Assembly: GCF_025398175.1 (NCBI RefSeq)
Contig: NZ_CP099735.1
Location: forward strand, 620,001-684,000
DNA from: Photobacterium sp. TY1-4
Lineage (GTDB): Bacteria > Pseudomonadota > Gammaproteobacteria > Enterobacterales > Vibrionaceae
DNA length: 64,000 nt
Direction of reading: 5' to 3'
The notes below the pieces were generated by a model that did not search any database, had not been told where the DNA came from, and saw only the letters and a list, made by a program, of their open reading frames with translations. The translations under genes and the position numbers were made by a program. Positions within the stretch are counted from its first letter, which is position 1; every line of letters begins with the position of its first letter. Below are positions 35,871-45,686 of this stretch, piece after piece.

Positions 35871-37151
35871 TTAGAACCAGATTTCAGTGTGAACGCCCAC
35901 AACTACGTCGTTGTCGCCGCTCTTGATGCCGATAATATCCGCACTTGCCTGATCATCCGCTTTCACATAGCTCACGTATGGTTTGATTTGCGGACGGCCG
36001 AAGTAATCTGCGTTCACGGTGAAGGCAGAAGCCAGTTCCAGGTTGTAGATATCACTTTCTACCGCATCACCCGTACGGTTCCAGTAACCATCTTTCCCTT
36101 CTTCATGGCCGTAAGATGCCGTCATTTCCAGGCGCAGGTTATCGTTCACTTTGTACGATGGACGAACTGCAATCAGGTAACGTTTCAAATCTTCTGCACC
36201 AAACAACTGGTCCAGAGCACCGATGTAAGTCAGCTCAGAACCCATTTGCAGCTTGTCAGTAATGTTCAGCACACCGTATGAAGTGATGAACAGAGACTGC
36301 GCGTCGTCGTTACCGCCGCTCCAGCCACCGAAGTTCACACCACGGTTTTGGGCAATGCCTTCACCGTAAGCAATCGCCGTTTGTGTCCAGCCATCCAGGC
36401 CGTAGTAGTCGCGGTTATAGGTAATCGCTGCGCCAATACCGCTATCAGAATCAGACTCCTGGTTTGCCTGAGACATCAGTTTCAGGTCGAAGTCAAAACG
36501 ACCGCCCAGAGCTTCTACGCCGTAGTAGTAGAAGTCCAGAGACGTCAGCGTGCTACGCTCGTCATTTGGCTCAGCTTTACCTGCATCCGGGTCAGCCGAG
36601 ACCACTGCGATACCCGCAGTATTCCCGCCAAGTTTGGTCTGGATACCTGCACCCACACCAGAAGACTGTTTCCAGAACTCACCAGATAGCAGACCCGCAG
36701 CACGGTTCAGGTAACGCTGACCCGCCCAAATCGAGGTGTCGTCGCCCAGGTACGGCAAACCACCGATTTCAACAAAGGTTTCTTTCACTTCAAACTGGGC
36801 TTTGGTGTTTTCTTTCTGGCTGCCAGAAGAAGTGTATGCGTAGGAGTTACCATTACCGAATTCGGAACGAACCACGAAGTCAGACCAAACACCATTTTGA
36901 TGTTCTGTGTGTTTCTTCACAACGAATTCGACTTGGTTAGTACTTTTACCGTGCGTGCCTGCCGATTTATAATCCGGTTTGCCATATTCGGTATCAATGG
37001 TTTCACCCTCGACCATACGATAATTCATCGAGCCGTAACCATGTACTTCCCAACCATCAGAAATAACATCCGTTGCTGATTCCGCTGCAACTTGCCCGGA
37101 AGCAAGTGCTGTCAATAATGCCGCTGCTACAGGTACTAACTTGTGTTTCAT
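35871..37151 (-). CDS. lamB: Maltoporin LamB
   Basis: The 426-residue outer-membrane porin forms the maltodextrin channel. It has a signal peptide (MKHKLVPVAAALLTALASGQVAA), an aromatic N-terminal beta strand (WEVHGYGSMNYRM) and many alternating beta-strand segments. It ends VGVHTEIWF with the C-terminal Phe required for outer-membrane assembly. The ATG has AGGGA seven bases upstream; an in-frame start 20 codons earlier would precede the signal peptide with charged residues and is unlikely. Its promoter region is shared with the divergent GlgX-type gene and contains MalT-box-like motifs. Confidence 0.95.
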   Translation of the reverse strand: MKHKLVPVAAALLTALASGQVAAESATDVISDGWEVHGYGSMNYRMVEGETIDTEYGKPDYKSAGTHGKSTNQVEFVVKKHTEHQNGVWSDFVVRSEFGNGNSYAYTSSGSQKENTKAQFEVKETFVEIGGLPYLGDDTSIWAGQRYLNRAAGLLSGEFWKQSSGVGAGIQTKLGGNTAGIAVVSADPDAGKAEPNDERSTLTSLDFYYYGVEALGGRFDFDLKLMSQANQESDSDSGIGAAITYNRDYYGLDGWTQTAIAYGEGIAQNRGVNFGGWSGGNDDAQSLFITSYGVLNITDKLQMGSELTYIGALDQLFGAEDLKRYLIAVRPSYKVNDNLRLEMTASYGHEEGKDGYWNRTGDAVESDIYNLELASAFTVNADYFGRPQIKPYVSYVKADDQASADIIGIKSGDNDVVVGVHTEIWF

Positions 37152-37234
37152 AGGAATGTCCCTTCTAATTTTTGTATTCGACTGCGGCGAAGCAGTCTTT
37201 TCGGGACTCATATTCAGCTTTCAGTCAGGAAGGC

Positions 37235-37290
37235 GCATCCTCCTGAACCCCGGCGTAGCCAGGAGGAGGAGCAGGGCGTAGGCGCGTAGG
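37235..37290. promoter_or_regulatory. MalT-box-like motifs between lamB and the GlgX-type gene
   Basis: On the plus strand GGGCGTAGG lies at 37274-37282 with GGAGGAGGAG just upstream (about 37262-37271). On the minus strand CAGGAGGATG runs from 37245 to 37236. They resemble the boxes before both malE genes and could serve either divergent gene. The rest of the 371-base space is AT-rich with no other feature I recognise. Confidence 0.5.
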
Positions 37291-37522
37291 CGTAGACATG
37301 ATTCGTGAGGCGCATCACGAAGATTAGGCGTAAGCCTGTAAGAAAAATACAGAATGAAAAAGAAAATTAAGAGCTATGTCACTTAATTTTAATCAGGATG
37401 AAAAAAACAGTTATCGCATCAACATTTAATTTTTTTCAAAAAAAATCATCCCTTGACTGTGGCTATTTTCCCGATTTAATAACAGGTATAAACCGCAAGA
37501 AATATAAAAAGAGAAGTCGTAG

Positions 37523-39472
37523 ATGTTCGCTAAATTAGCTCAGCCTTATCCTTTAGGGGCTACATTATGTGATCACGGTTGTAATTTTTCAATTCACTGC
37601 CCGGAAAGTAACAACATTCAATTAATTCTTTTCGATGATCAGAATAATAAAACCGTCATTGAATTAGACCATCAGAAAATGGGCATTCGCTATACCTTTG
37701 TTCCGGGGATCAAAGCCGGACAGGTGTATGGCTATCAAGTCCAGGAAAAAAACGGCTCGCGCCTGATCCTGGACCCGTACGCCCAGGCGCTCAATCAAGT
37801 GCCCCACTACACCGAACCGTTTTCTGCAGAAGCCAGCTGGAAGTTTGCCAAAGCTGTGGTCACCAGTCATGACTTTGACTGGCAAAATACGCCGCACCCG
37901 CAAGTGCCGTATGAGGAAACCATTCTGTTTGAAACCCATGTCAGAGGGTTCACCAAACAACACCCCGAGATCGATGCCCACTACCGCGGCACCTACCTCG
38001 GCTTGTGCCAGCCGGAAATGATCGCGTTTTTCAAAGCCCAGGGAGTCACCAGCCTGCAATTGCTGCCGGTCACCTCCTGTATGTCCGAACCTCACCTGCT
38101 GAAGATGAACAAGGTGAATTTCTGGGGCTATAACACCCTGTGCTTTATGGCACCGGAGCCCCGTTATGCCGTACACGATGCTGTCACCGAGATGAAAACC
38201 ATGGTGAGAACGCTGCATCAACACGGCATCGAAGTCATCATGGATATTGTGTTCAACCATACTGCCGAGGGGGGCGAAGGCGGGCCGCAGTTTCACTTCA
38301 AGTGTCTGGACAAAAGCCATTACCTGCTCAACAGCGGTAAGGATTACGTCAACTTTACCGGTTGCGGCAATACCTTGGATCTCAGCTACCAGCCAAGCCT
38401 GAACATCGTACTAGATACCCTGCGCCACTGGGTGACTCACTACCAGATTGACGGTTTCCGGTTCGATCTGGCTGCGACCCTGGGCCGACACCGGGAGCAG
38501 TTCGACATCCACAGCGCCTTTTTCAAAGCCATTGCTCAGGATCCGGTACTGCGCCAGGTCAAACTCATCGCCGAGCCGTGGGATGTCGGTCCGAACGGCT
38601 ATCAACTCGGGCATTTCCCGCGGGGCTGGAATGAGTGTAATGATAAATTCCGCGACACCGTAAAAAGCTACTGGCTCAACGAGCAAAACCAAATCAAAGA
38701 GCTGGCGACCCGAATCATGGGCTCCCGCGATCTGTTCAGTGCCGGCTGCTGGCCCGATAAACTGCCGGTAAATTTTATCAGCTACCACGACGGCTTTACC
38801 CTGCGTGATCTGGTGTCGTACAACCACAAGCACAATCTGGCCAACGGTGAGAACAACCGCGACGGCCACGGCGACAACCGCTCCAATAACCAGGGCATTG
38901 AAGGAGAAACGACCCGTCAGTCGGTGCTGTACCGGCGGGAGCGGCAAAAGCGCAACCTGATGGCTACCCTGCTGTTCAGTTTCGGTATCCCGCATCTTCT
39001 GGCGGTGGACAGCCTGTCACACACCCAGGACGGGAATAACAACGCCTATTGCCAGGATAACGCGATCAGCTGGGCAAACTGGCATTTATCCGAAGACAGT
39101 GAAAGTTTCCGCGACTGGCTGGCGCAGATGATTGCCGCCCGGAAACAGTGGATGAGCCCGTTCATCCGGGCCTTCAGCGGAGAAGATCGCGGCCACCACC
39201 GGATCCACTGGCGGCGCTCCAATGGCCAGCATATGAGTGCCGAAGACTGGCAGGGGCTGGAAGCTTTTGCGCTGTATCTTGGCTTGTATAAACACGGTGA
39301 AGAGCTGCTGTATCTGATCAACCATTCCAGTATCCCGACCCGTTACCGGCTACCGGAAGGTGGGAAATGGTCGGTGATCTGCGATACCTCGGACGCTGAG
39401 CTGCACTCGCGCCAAATCCAGACCACCTATATGCAAAGTGCCCGATCACTGACCATCCTTCGCCGAGCGTAA
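37523..39472 (+). CDS. GlgX-type isoamylase / glycogen debranching enzyme (GH13)
   Basis: The 649-residue protein starts with a CBM48-like domain (YPLGATLCDHGCNFSIHCPE, residues about 8-130) and continues with a GH13 barrel of the GlgX group. Motifs are THVRGFT, MDIVFNHTAEGG, DGFRFDLAATLGR (nucleophile Asp), LIAEPWDVG (acid Glu) and ISYHDGFTL (third Asp). The enzyme should cleave alpha-1,6 branches of glycogen or limit dextrins in the cytoplasm. It is divergent from lamB and not in a glgBXCAP operon, and its upstream region has MalT-box-like motifs, so it may belong to the maltose regulon. Confidence 0.9.
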   Translation: MFAKLAQPYPLGATLCDHGCNFSIHCPESNNIQLILFDDQNNKTVIELDHQKMGIRYTFVPGIKAGQVYGYQVQEKNGSRLILDPYAQALNQVPHYTEPFSAEASWKFAKAVVTSHDFDWQNTPHPQVPYEETILFETHVRGFTKQHPEIDAHYRGTYLGLCQPEMIAFFKAQGVTSLQLLPVTSCMSEPHLLKMNKVNFWGYNTLCFMAPEPRYAVHDAVTEMKTMVRTLHQHGIEVIMDIVFNHTAEGGEGGPQFHFKCLDKSHYLLNSGKDYVNFTGCGNTLDLSYQPSLNIVLDTLRHWVTHYQIDGFRFDLAATLGRHREQFDIHSAFFKAIAQDPVLRQVKLIAEPWDVGPNGYQLGHFPRGWNECNDKFRDTVKSYWLNEQNQIKELATRIMGSRDLFSAGCWPDKLPVNFISYHDGFTLRDLVSYNHKHNLANGENNRDGHGDNRSNNQGIEGETTRQSVLYRRERQKRNLMATLLFSFGIPHLLAVDSLSHTQDGNNNAYCQDNAISWANWHLSEDSESFRDWLAQMIAARKQWMSPFIRAFSGEDRGHHRIHWRRSNGQHMSAEDWQGLEAFALYLGLYKHGEELLYLINHSSIPTRYRLPEGGKWSVICDTSDAELHSRQIQTTYMQSARSLTILRRA

Positions 39473-39525
39473 TGCTCGGCGAGTGACGGCCGTCCCCGGT
39501 TTCGAAACACGACCCAAAATAGAAA

Positions 39526-39562
39526 AAAGCGCCCGACTTATCTTAGATAAGCCGGGCGCTTT
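39526..39562. terminator. Bidirectional intrinsic terminator
   Basis: AAAGCGCCCG and CGGGCGCTTT with inner TATCT/AGATA pairing make a long stem between the convergent GlgX-type and alpha-glucosidase genes. Confidence 0.88.
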
Positions 39563-39648
39563 CTCTTGATCACGTGCTCAAGTCCGAATTAAACAGCCGG
39601 AGCCTTGCAAGACAAGGCCCAAGCCCAATTCGGCTCTCCCGCCATTAA

Positions 39649-41289
39649 TTAAGACAAGAGTAAAGCAAAGGATTCATACGATTGCAGCGTAACCGTCGCT
39701 TCCAGCTGCTGGCGCGGCGCATAATTGGCGATCACGCACTCCGCCTGCGCGGTTTGCAGCGCTTGCGGGACGGTCAGGGTCACGGTTTCGCCACTGAAAT
39801 TACTCAGCACAAATAAGCGGTGTTGTGCATCCTGACGAAGATAAGCCAGTACCTGCGCGTGATCTTCAAAGACCGGCTCAAACGAACCCTGTACAATCAC
39901 CGGCAGTTGCTTGCGCAGCGCAATCAGCTGCTGATAGTGGAAGAAAATCGAGTCCGGATCAACCAGCGCATCCGCCACATTAATGTCCGGGTAATTCGGG
40001 TTGACGGCCAGCCAAGGCGCAGTAGAAGAGAATCCGGCATTTGCCGAGCGGTCCCATTGCATCGGCGTTCGGGCATTATCCCGGCTGTTTTCATGCACAG
40101 CTGCCAGCATGGTTTCCGGCGCGACGCCATTCTCCGTCCGCTCCCGATAGAAGTTCAGGGTCTCAATATCCCGGTAATCATCAATACTGTCGAAGGCGAC
40201 ATTGGTCATGCCGATCTCTTCGCCCTGATAGATATACGGCGTGCCTTTCATCAGGTGCAACGTCGTTGCCAGCATCTTGGCCGACTCGACCCGGTATTGG
40301 CCCTCATCGCCATACTTGGACACGACCCGTGGCAGATCATGGTTATTCCAGAACAATGAGTTCCAGCCGCCATCGGCCAGCTCAACCTGCCATTTGGTCA
40401 GCACCCGCTTGAGCGATGGTAAATCCAGCGGGATCGGTTGCCATTTATCACCGTTTTCCCAGGTCAGGGTAATGTGTTCGAACTGGAACACCATGGAGAA
40501 CTCTTCGCGGTCCGGGTTACTGTAGAGCTTGGCAATCTCTGGCGTGGCACCCCAGGTTTCACCCACGGTCAGCAGGTCTTTATCACCAAACGTGGCGCGA
40601 TTCATTTGCTGGATCAGCGGATGCAGTCGCGGACCGTTGCCGGTGATCCCTTTATCGACTTCTTTCCCGATCAAATCAATCACGTCTAAACGGAAACCGC
40701 CGATCCCCTGGTCGATCCACCAGTTCATCATGCGATGCACTTCTTCCTGAACCTTCGGGTTTTCCCAATTCAGATCCGGTTGGCGCTTGGAGAATAAATG
40801 GAAGTAGTATTCGCCGGTCTGCTCATCAAACTGCCAGGCACTCCCCCCGAAAATCGAACCTTGATCGTCCGGCGCTGAACCGTCTTCCTGCGGCTGACGC
40901 CAGATATAGTAATCACGGTACGGGTTATCTTTCGATTTGCGCGCTTCAACAAACCACGGGTGTTCATCCGACGTATGGTTCACCACCAAATCCATGATAA
41001 TCCGGATGTCCCGTTGCTTGGCTTCGGCCAGCAGTCGCTGCATGTCTGCCATGGTGCCAAACTCAGGTGCAATATCCTGATAATCTGAAATATCGTAACC
41101 ATTGTCGTCCATCGGTGAGCGGTATACCGGCGAGAGCCACAGGACATTCACCCCCAGGGTTTTCAGGTAGTCCAGTTTGCTGATGATCCCGGGCAAGTCA
41201 CCCATACCATCCTGGTTTGAGTCACAGAAACTACGGGGATAGATTTGATAAACAACGGCATCATGCCACCATTTCGGCATTGTATTCAT
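39649..41289 (-). CDS. Alpha-glucosidase / oligo-1,6-glucosidase (GH13)
   Basis: The 546-residue enzyme is a GH13 oligosaccharide hydrolase of the oligo-1,6-glucosidase type. The start WWHDAVVYQIYPRSF and DSNQDGMGDLPGI calcium-loop region are typical. Catalytic segments are DLVVNHTSD, GFRLDVID (nucleophile), TVGETW (acid) and WNNHDLPR. It lacks a signal peptide, so it should release glucose from imported maltodextrins or isomalto-oligosaccharides in the cytoplasm. The ATG at 41289 has GGAG nine bases upstream; a longer frame exists but starts in unlikely sequence. A trehalose-6-phosphate hydrolase is a less likely reading because no PTS gene is nearby. It is divergent from a LysR gene. Confidence 0.9.
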   Translation of the reverse strand: MNTMPKWWHDAVVYQIYPRSFCDSNQDGMGDLPGIISKLDYLKTLGVNVLWLSPVYRSPMDDNGYDISDYQDIAPEFGTMADMQRLLAEAKQRDIRIIMDLVVNHTSDEHPWFVEARKSKDNPYRDYYIWRQPQEDGSAPDDQGSIFGGSAWQFDEQTGEYYFHLFSKRQPDLNWENPKVQEEVHRMMNWWIDQGIGGFRLDVIDLIGKEVDKGITGNGPRLHPLIQQMNRATFGDKDLLTVGETWGATPEIAKLYSNPDREEFSMVFQFEHITLTWENGDKWQPIPLDLPSLKRVLTKWQVELADGGWNSLFWNNHDLPRVVSKYGDEGQYRVESAKMLATTLHLMKGTPYIYQGEEIGMTNVAFDSIDDYRDIETLNFYRERTENGVAPETMLAAVHENSRDNARTPMQWDRSANAGFSSTAPWLAVNPNYPDINVADALVDPDSIFFHYQQLIALRKQLPVIVQGSFEPVFEDHAQVLAYLRQDAQHRLFVLSNFSGETVTLTVPQALQTAQAECVIANYAPRQQLEATVTLQSYESFALLLS

Positions 41290-41529
41290 CGCGAAAGACT
41301 CCGTGAAAGAAAAGGAAAAGCAGATATCTTGAATATCAATATCATAGGATGTTTCAACGCCGGTGAAAAATACCATTCCCTGCCTGTGATATAGAAAAAA
41401 CCAATATCATGGCGCGATTTACCGATCCAGATCACAAGATTGCCGACACACGGATTTTATTCCAATTCGAGAAATGTGAGACTTATCGCTAATCCCTTTT
41501 TCTCTCTTATCCATGTGATGACCCTTGTG

Positions 41530-42432
41530 ATGGACAAGCATTATCAACAGTTTCTCGTTGTTGCCGAATTCGGCAATATCAGCCAGGCGGCCGAGCACCT
41601 GGGCCTTAGCCAGCCGACCCTGACCAATACCCTGAAAAAACTGGAGGCTTCATTTGATGTCCCCCTGTTTATCCGAAAATCCAAGGGCGTTGAGCTGACC
41701 GAATATGGTTTGAAGTTACAGGAGCAAGCGCTGGATCTGCAGCGTCGTCATCATGCCCTGCTTCATGCCATGGCTGATCTCAAGGCGCGTAAAACCCGCA
41801 AACTGAAAATCGGCACCGGAGATGCCTGGTGGGAGCTGTTCGTCAAACGGGCTCTGCAACAATACAGCGCGGCTCACCCGTCCATTTCCGTGCAATTGGA
41901 GTTCGGCAACCACCTGAAACTCATGGACCTGTTGGTACACGGCCATATTGATCTGTTTGTTGGCCATGAGATCGTCGGTTTGTCCCGCAAGTGCCCGGTC
42001 AGTTTCATCCCCCTGCTGCAAGATGAAGAGGCGCTATTCGTCCACCAGTCTCATCCGCTGCTGGTGAATCAACGCAGCGATACGGGGCTGTATCCGCTGC
42101 TCCAGGTAACCCCGGATTCGGACTACTACCGCCAGCTACTGGAAAACCCGCAACCCAAGCAACTGGATTTAGAACGTCAAAAAGCCGCTGATCGAATTGT
42201 TTACGCAATTAATAATCTCTCCGCCAGTCTCGACCTGTTGCGCCACACGCGGGCCATCATGCCCTATCCTAAGTGCATGGTGGCGTATTTCGCTCAATCC
42301 GACATCGTTCCCCTCCCGCAGCATGTTGCGGGGCAAACCAGTACCGTCGGCCTCTACCAGCTCAACCAGATCCAGGCCGACCATGTCGAAGAGTTCAAAC
42401 AGCACATTCAGCAGCAGGTGCCGACACCATAG
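41530..42432 (+). CDS. LysR-family regulator beside the alpha-glucosidase gene
   Basis: The 300-residue protein has a LysR winged helix-turn-helix (FLVVAEFGNISQAAEHLGLSQ and LTNTLKKLEASFDVPLF, residues about 8-55) and a C-terminal effector domain. The start at 41530 gives the normal LysR N-terminus, but no good ribosome site marks it; a start four codons earlier (41518) is equally possible. It is divergent from the alpha-glucosidase gene. The shared region contains repeated ATATCA-type sequences around 41330-41410 that might include its operator. Its ligand is unknown. Confidence 0.85.
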   Translation: MDKHYQQFLVVAEFGNISQAAEHLGLSQPTLTNTLKKLEASFDVPLFIRKSKGVELTEYGLKLQEQALDLQRRHHALLHAMADLKARKTRKLKIGTGDAWWELFVKRALQQYSAAHPSISVQLEFGNHLKLMDLLVHGHIDLFVGHEIVGLSRKCPVSFIPLLQDEEALFVHQSHPLLVNQRSDTGLYPLLQVTPDSDYYRQLLENPQPKQLDLERQKAADRIVYAINNLSASLDLLRHTRAIMPYPKCMVAYFAQSDIVPLPQHVAGQTSTVGLYQLNQIQADHVEEFKQHIQQQVPTP

Positions 42433-42491
42433 AACACCCAGAAAATCGCGCTGGCATGAAAGCCCACAAAAAACTCAGCAATGACCATAAA

Positions 42492-42512
42492 AAAGCCTCC
42501 GTTTCGGAGGCT
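42492..42512. terminator. Intrinsic terminator between the LysR gene and glgA
   Basis: AAGCCTCCG and CGGAGGCTT pair over nine bases with a three-base loop. An A-run on the 5' side makes it function best for the minus strand (glgA). Confidence 0.8.
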
Positions 42513-42577
42513 TCATGATGAAAGGTGCTTCAGCCGGAATGTAAGATAGCTGATTCCAGTCAGCCGGGTAGATATCG

Positions 42578-44116
42578 TCAGGCGTGCAGCGATGATGCTT
42601 GGCTAGCGATGGCTGCGCTGACGCCCTGCTCCTCCCCCAGATACATTCTGACGTACTGTTCAGCCGATTCGCGCCACTCGAATTTACACGCCATCGCATT
42701 TTGTTGCAGGCGTTTAAACTCCTGAGGGCGCTGGCAATACAGCAGCAAACTCCGCTGGAGCTTGATCAGCAAGGCTTCCGGCGTCGGCGCTTCAAAGATA
42801 AACCCGGTTGCCACCTGCGGGGTCTGGTCATAATCAATGACGGTATCTTTCAGCCCGCCAACCCCACGCACAATCGGTAAGGTGCCATACGCCAGGCTGT
42901 ACATCTGGTTCAAACCACAGGGTTCAAACTCCGACGGCATCATAAAGAAATCCGCACCGGCTTCAACACAATGGGCCAAGGCATTATTGTAGGCTTCAAT
43001 AAAGGCAAACTGCGCCGGATACTGATCGGCGATCGCCCGCAGCGCAGCCGCCAGTGTCGGGTCACCTGTACCAACAATCACCACCTGCACGTCATTGACC
43101 AGAAAATCTTCGAGGATCGGCAGCAGGTAGTGGATCCCTTTTTGCTCTGTCAAACGGCAGACCATGCCATAAATAGGGACATCCGCCTCCGGCAAATTGA
43201 CCTGCTGCTGCAAATCCCGTTTACAGGCTTTCTTGCCGCGGCTCAGGCTCACCTTATTGGCCTTGAAACTTTGCTTGATATAAGGATCCGTTTCCGGATT
43301 CCAGTCACTGTAATCGCAACCATTGATGATGCCATACAGATCACCCGCACGCGCGGTAAAGTCGGCGGCCATGCCGTGGGATCCGAGCTCCGTCAGCAGT
43401 TCCTGGGCATAATTCGGGCTCACCGCATTCACTTTATCGGCATACGCGACCCCGGCTTTGAGCATGCTGACATGCGCCGGATCCATTTCCAACTGAACAT
43501 AACGCTGCTGGATCAGCTCCGGGATCAAGCTGTACTGCTCGTAATTAAAGATACCTTTAAAGACGGCGTTGTGGATCGTCATGACGCTTTTCGTCTGAGC
43601 AAAGAAGGAAGACTGTGCGTATCGGGTACGCAGCAAAAACGGCACCAACCCGGTATGCCAGTCGTTACAGTGAATGACATCCGGTTGGAAATCGAGTTTT
43701 TCACATAGATCCAACGCCGCAGCACTGAAAAAAGTAAACCGCTCACCGTTATCGGCGTAAGCCTGGTTATTTTCCGCATACAATTCGGGACGATCAAAAT
43801 AAGGCGCATCGACCCCCAACACAGTGACAGGGTCACCATCAGTTTCAAGGTGCAACGTTTTGACCTGGTAACCCACTGGCTGCGGCTGAGAAGTGACACA
43901 CAGCTCCGTCGCCAGCACCGTTTCTGCCTGCTCACGACCAGCCACTTTCTGATACAGCGGCATCACCACCCGAACATCGTGACCCATGGCCTGTAGCGTG
44001 GCAGGCAAAGCCTTGGCAACATCCGCCAGACCACCGGTTTTGACCAATCCTTCGACTTCGGAGGCAACAAATAAGACCTTCAACGGCGTTTGCTTCGATT
44101 TGTTCCTAGTAACCAA
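42578..44116 (-). CDS. glgA: Glycogen synthase
   Basis: The 512-residue GT5 enzyme adds glucose from ADP-glucose to the growing glycogen chain. It shows the ADP-glucose-binding KTGGLADVAKALP motif near residue 25, HCNDWHTGLVPFLLR, VSPNYAQE and the C-terminal MPSEFEPCGLNQMYSLAYGTLPIVR segment of GT-B synthases. The start is a TTG with AAGGAG six bases upstream, placed within the last codons of glgC; the genes overlap by 11 bases, so translation is likely coupled. Length is about 35 residues above E. coli GlgA. No glgB or glgP lies in the window. Confidence 0.94.
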   Translation of the reverse strand: MVTRNKSKQTPLKVLFVASEVEGLVKTGGLADVAKALPATLQAMGHDVRVVMPLYQKVAGREQAETVLATELCVTSQPQPVGYQVKTLHLETDGDPVTVLGVDAPYFDRPELYAENNQAYADNGERFTFFSAAALDLCEKLDFQPDVIHCNDWHTGLVPFLLRTRYAQSSFFAQTKSVMTIHNAVFKGIFNYEQYSLIPELIQQRYVQLEMDPAHVSMLKAGVAYADKVNAVSPNYAQELLTELGSHGMAADFTARAGDLYGIINGCDYSDWNPETDPYIKQSFKANKVSLSRGKKACKRDLQQQVNLPEADVPIYGMVCRLTEQKGIHYLLPILEDFLVNDVQVVIVGTGDPTLAAALRAIADQYPAQFAFIEAYNNALAHCVEAGADFFMMPSEFEPCGLNQMYSLAYGTLPIVRGVGGLKDTVIDYDQTPQVATGFIFEAPTPEALLIKLQRSLLLYCQRPQEFKRLQQNAMACKFEWRESAEQYVRMYLGEEQGVSAAIASQASSLHA

Positions 44117-45323
44117 TTTTTGCTCCTTTTGGTATCACGACGACGCCGTCATCAGACACATGATATTTCTTGCGATCTTCTTCCAGATCTTCCCCTATCA
44201 TGGTGCCCGGCGCGATTTGCACATCTTTGTCGATAATAGCACGGCGTATCGAGCATCCAGCGCCAATTTTCACATCTCCGAGGATCACGGATTCGCTGAT
44301 CATAGAGCCATGATCGACGTTGGTTCGAAATCCAAGTACAGACTTATAAACCTTGGCGCCGCGAATGTAGCTGCCGGCTGAAATCATACAGTTGTTAATA
44401 TCAACTTTATGCTCATCGCTGTCCAGTACGGTAGCGGGGGGTAACGGCGGATAGTAGGTGTGCAACTGCCATTGGCGGTTGTAGAGGGAGAAAGGCGCAT
44501 CTTCAGACAGCAAGTCCATATGTGCCTGCCAGTAAGCGTCTATCGTCCCGACATCGCGCCAGTAACCAGAGCTCTTTTCACCCGGGATACTGTTGGTCGT
44601 GAAGTCGTAGACATACACCTTGCCTTGCGGGAACAGTTTCGGAATGATGTCTTTGCCGAAATCATGGCTCGAATGTTCGTTACTTGCATCGGCTTCCAAT
44701 TCCTGGCACAACACATCCGTTTCGAAGATATAATTGCCCATTGACACCAAGGCATGCCCGGGATCGCCGGGGATCGGCTTCGGATTGGCCGGTTTTTCTT
44801 CGAACCCAATCATGCACCCGTGCTCGTCGACTTCGATCACGCCGAAAGCGCTGGCTTGATCCAATGGCATTCTCAGTGCGGAGACGGTCAGCTCTGCCTG
44901 ATTTTCCAGGTGAAAGTCCAGCATCTGCTTTACATCCATCTTATAGATGTGGTCGCTGCCGAAAATACACACCTGATCCGGCTCTTCCAGCTCGACAAAT
45001 CTCAGGTTCTGATAAATAGCATCAGCGGTCCCGTCGTACCAGCGTTTGCCCATCCGCATCTGAGCAGGGATCGGGTCAATAAAGCGACCGGTGATCCCGG
45101 ACACATTCCAACCTTTCTTCAGATGAACATAAAGTGACTGCGACTTGAACTGCGTCAGCACATAGATCTTCATCAGATCCGCATTGAGGAAGTTATTCAG
45201 CGCAAAATCAATCAGGCGGTAACTACCACCAAAGGGCACAGCGGGTTTCGAACGGGTTGCAGTAAGCGGCCGTAAGCGAGAACCTTCTCCCCCAGCCAAA
45301 ATCATTCCCAAAACACCTGCCAT
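44106..45323 (-). CDS. glgC: Glucose-1-phosphate adenylyltransferase
   Basis: The 405-residue enzyme makes ADP-glucose from ATP and glucose-1-phosphate, the committed step of glycogen synthesis. It has the nucleotide-binding start GMILAGGEGSRLRPLT, KPAVPFGGSYRLIDF, RWYDGTADAIYQN, the FGSDHIYKMD metal site region and GFEEKP. A C-terminal left-handed beta-helix (repeats such as YIRGAKVYKS) follows. The ATG has a near-perfect AAGGAGG six bases upstream. It forms a glgC-glgA operon. The 363-base space to the next gene holds one MalT-box-like motif. Confidence 0.95.
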   Translation of the reverse strand: MAGVLGMILAGGEGSRLRPLTATRSKPAVPFGGSYRLIDFALNNFLNADLMKIYVLTQFKSQSLYVHLKKGWNVSGITGRFIDPIPAQMRMGKRWYDGTADAIYQNLRFVELEEPDQVCIFGSDHIYKMDVKQMLDFHLENQAELTVSALRMPLDQASAFGVIEVDEHGCMIGFEEKPANPKPIPGDPGHALVSMGNYIFETDVLCQELEADASNEHSSHDFGKDIIPKLFPQGKVYVYDFTTNSIPGEKSSGYWRDVGTIDAYWQAHMDLLSEDAPFSLYNRQWQLHTYYPPLPPATVLDSDEHKVDINNCMISAGSYIRGAKVYKSVLGFRTNVDHGSMISESVILGDVKIGAGCSIRRAIIDKDVQIAPGTMIGEDLEEDRKKYHVSDDGVVVIPKGAKIGY

Positions 45324-45597
45324 GATGTACCTCCTTGTTATAAGCAATTGCGCTCATATATACCATAGTTAAATTCTTTATGAGAATGTTTTTACACTGA
45401 AACATGACGCATAAATTACAGGGTTAGAAATTTATTACAGCGTTCACAGATTCAGGTCGGAGGACTATAGTTAATGGTTAAAGTTTATCCGCCCACCCCT
45501 TATTGATAGAAAACAAACCTATGCAATACAAATTTAATCTCAGCATTTTTTGACTCAACTGTCTGTAATTTCGGGCTAACTTTCCCTACTCCCCTCA

Positions 45598-45606
45598 CCT
45601 CATCCC
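45598..45606 (-). promoter_or_regulatory. MalT-box-like motif upstream of the GH13 gene at 45.7 kb
   Basis: The minus strand reads GGGATGAGG, nine matching bases of the MalT box, continuing into TGAGGGGAG. It lies about 80 bases before the GH13 gene, in the opposite orientation. The rest of the glgC-GH13 intergenic space (45324-45686) shows nothing else I recognise. Confidence 0.35.
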
Positions 45607-45686
45607 AGATTGCGCTGCCCTGAGGTGAATACAACGGCAATCCCTGTCAGTAGACTGGCCGCAGTTTTTCAGATGGATATACGAAC

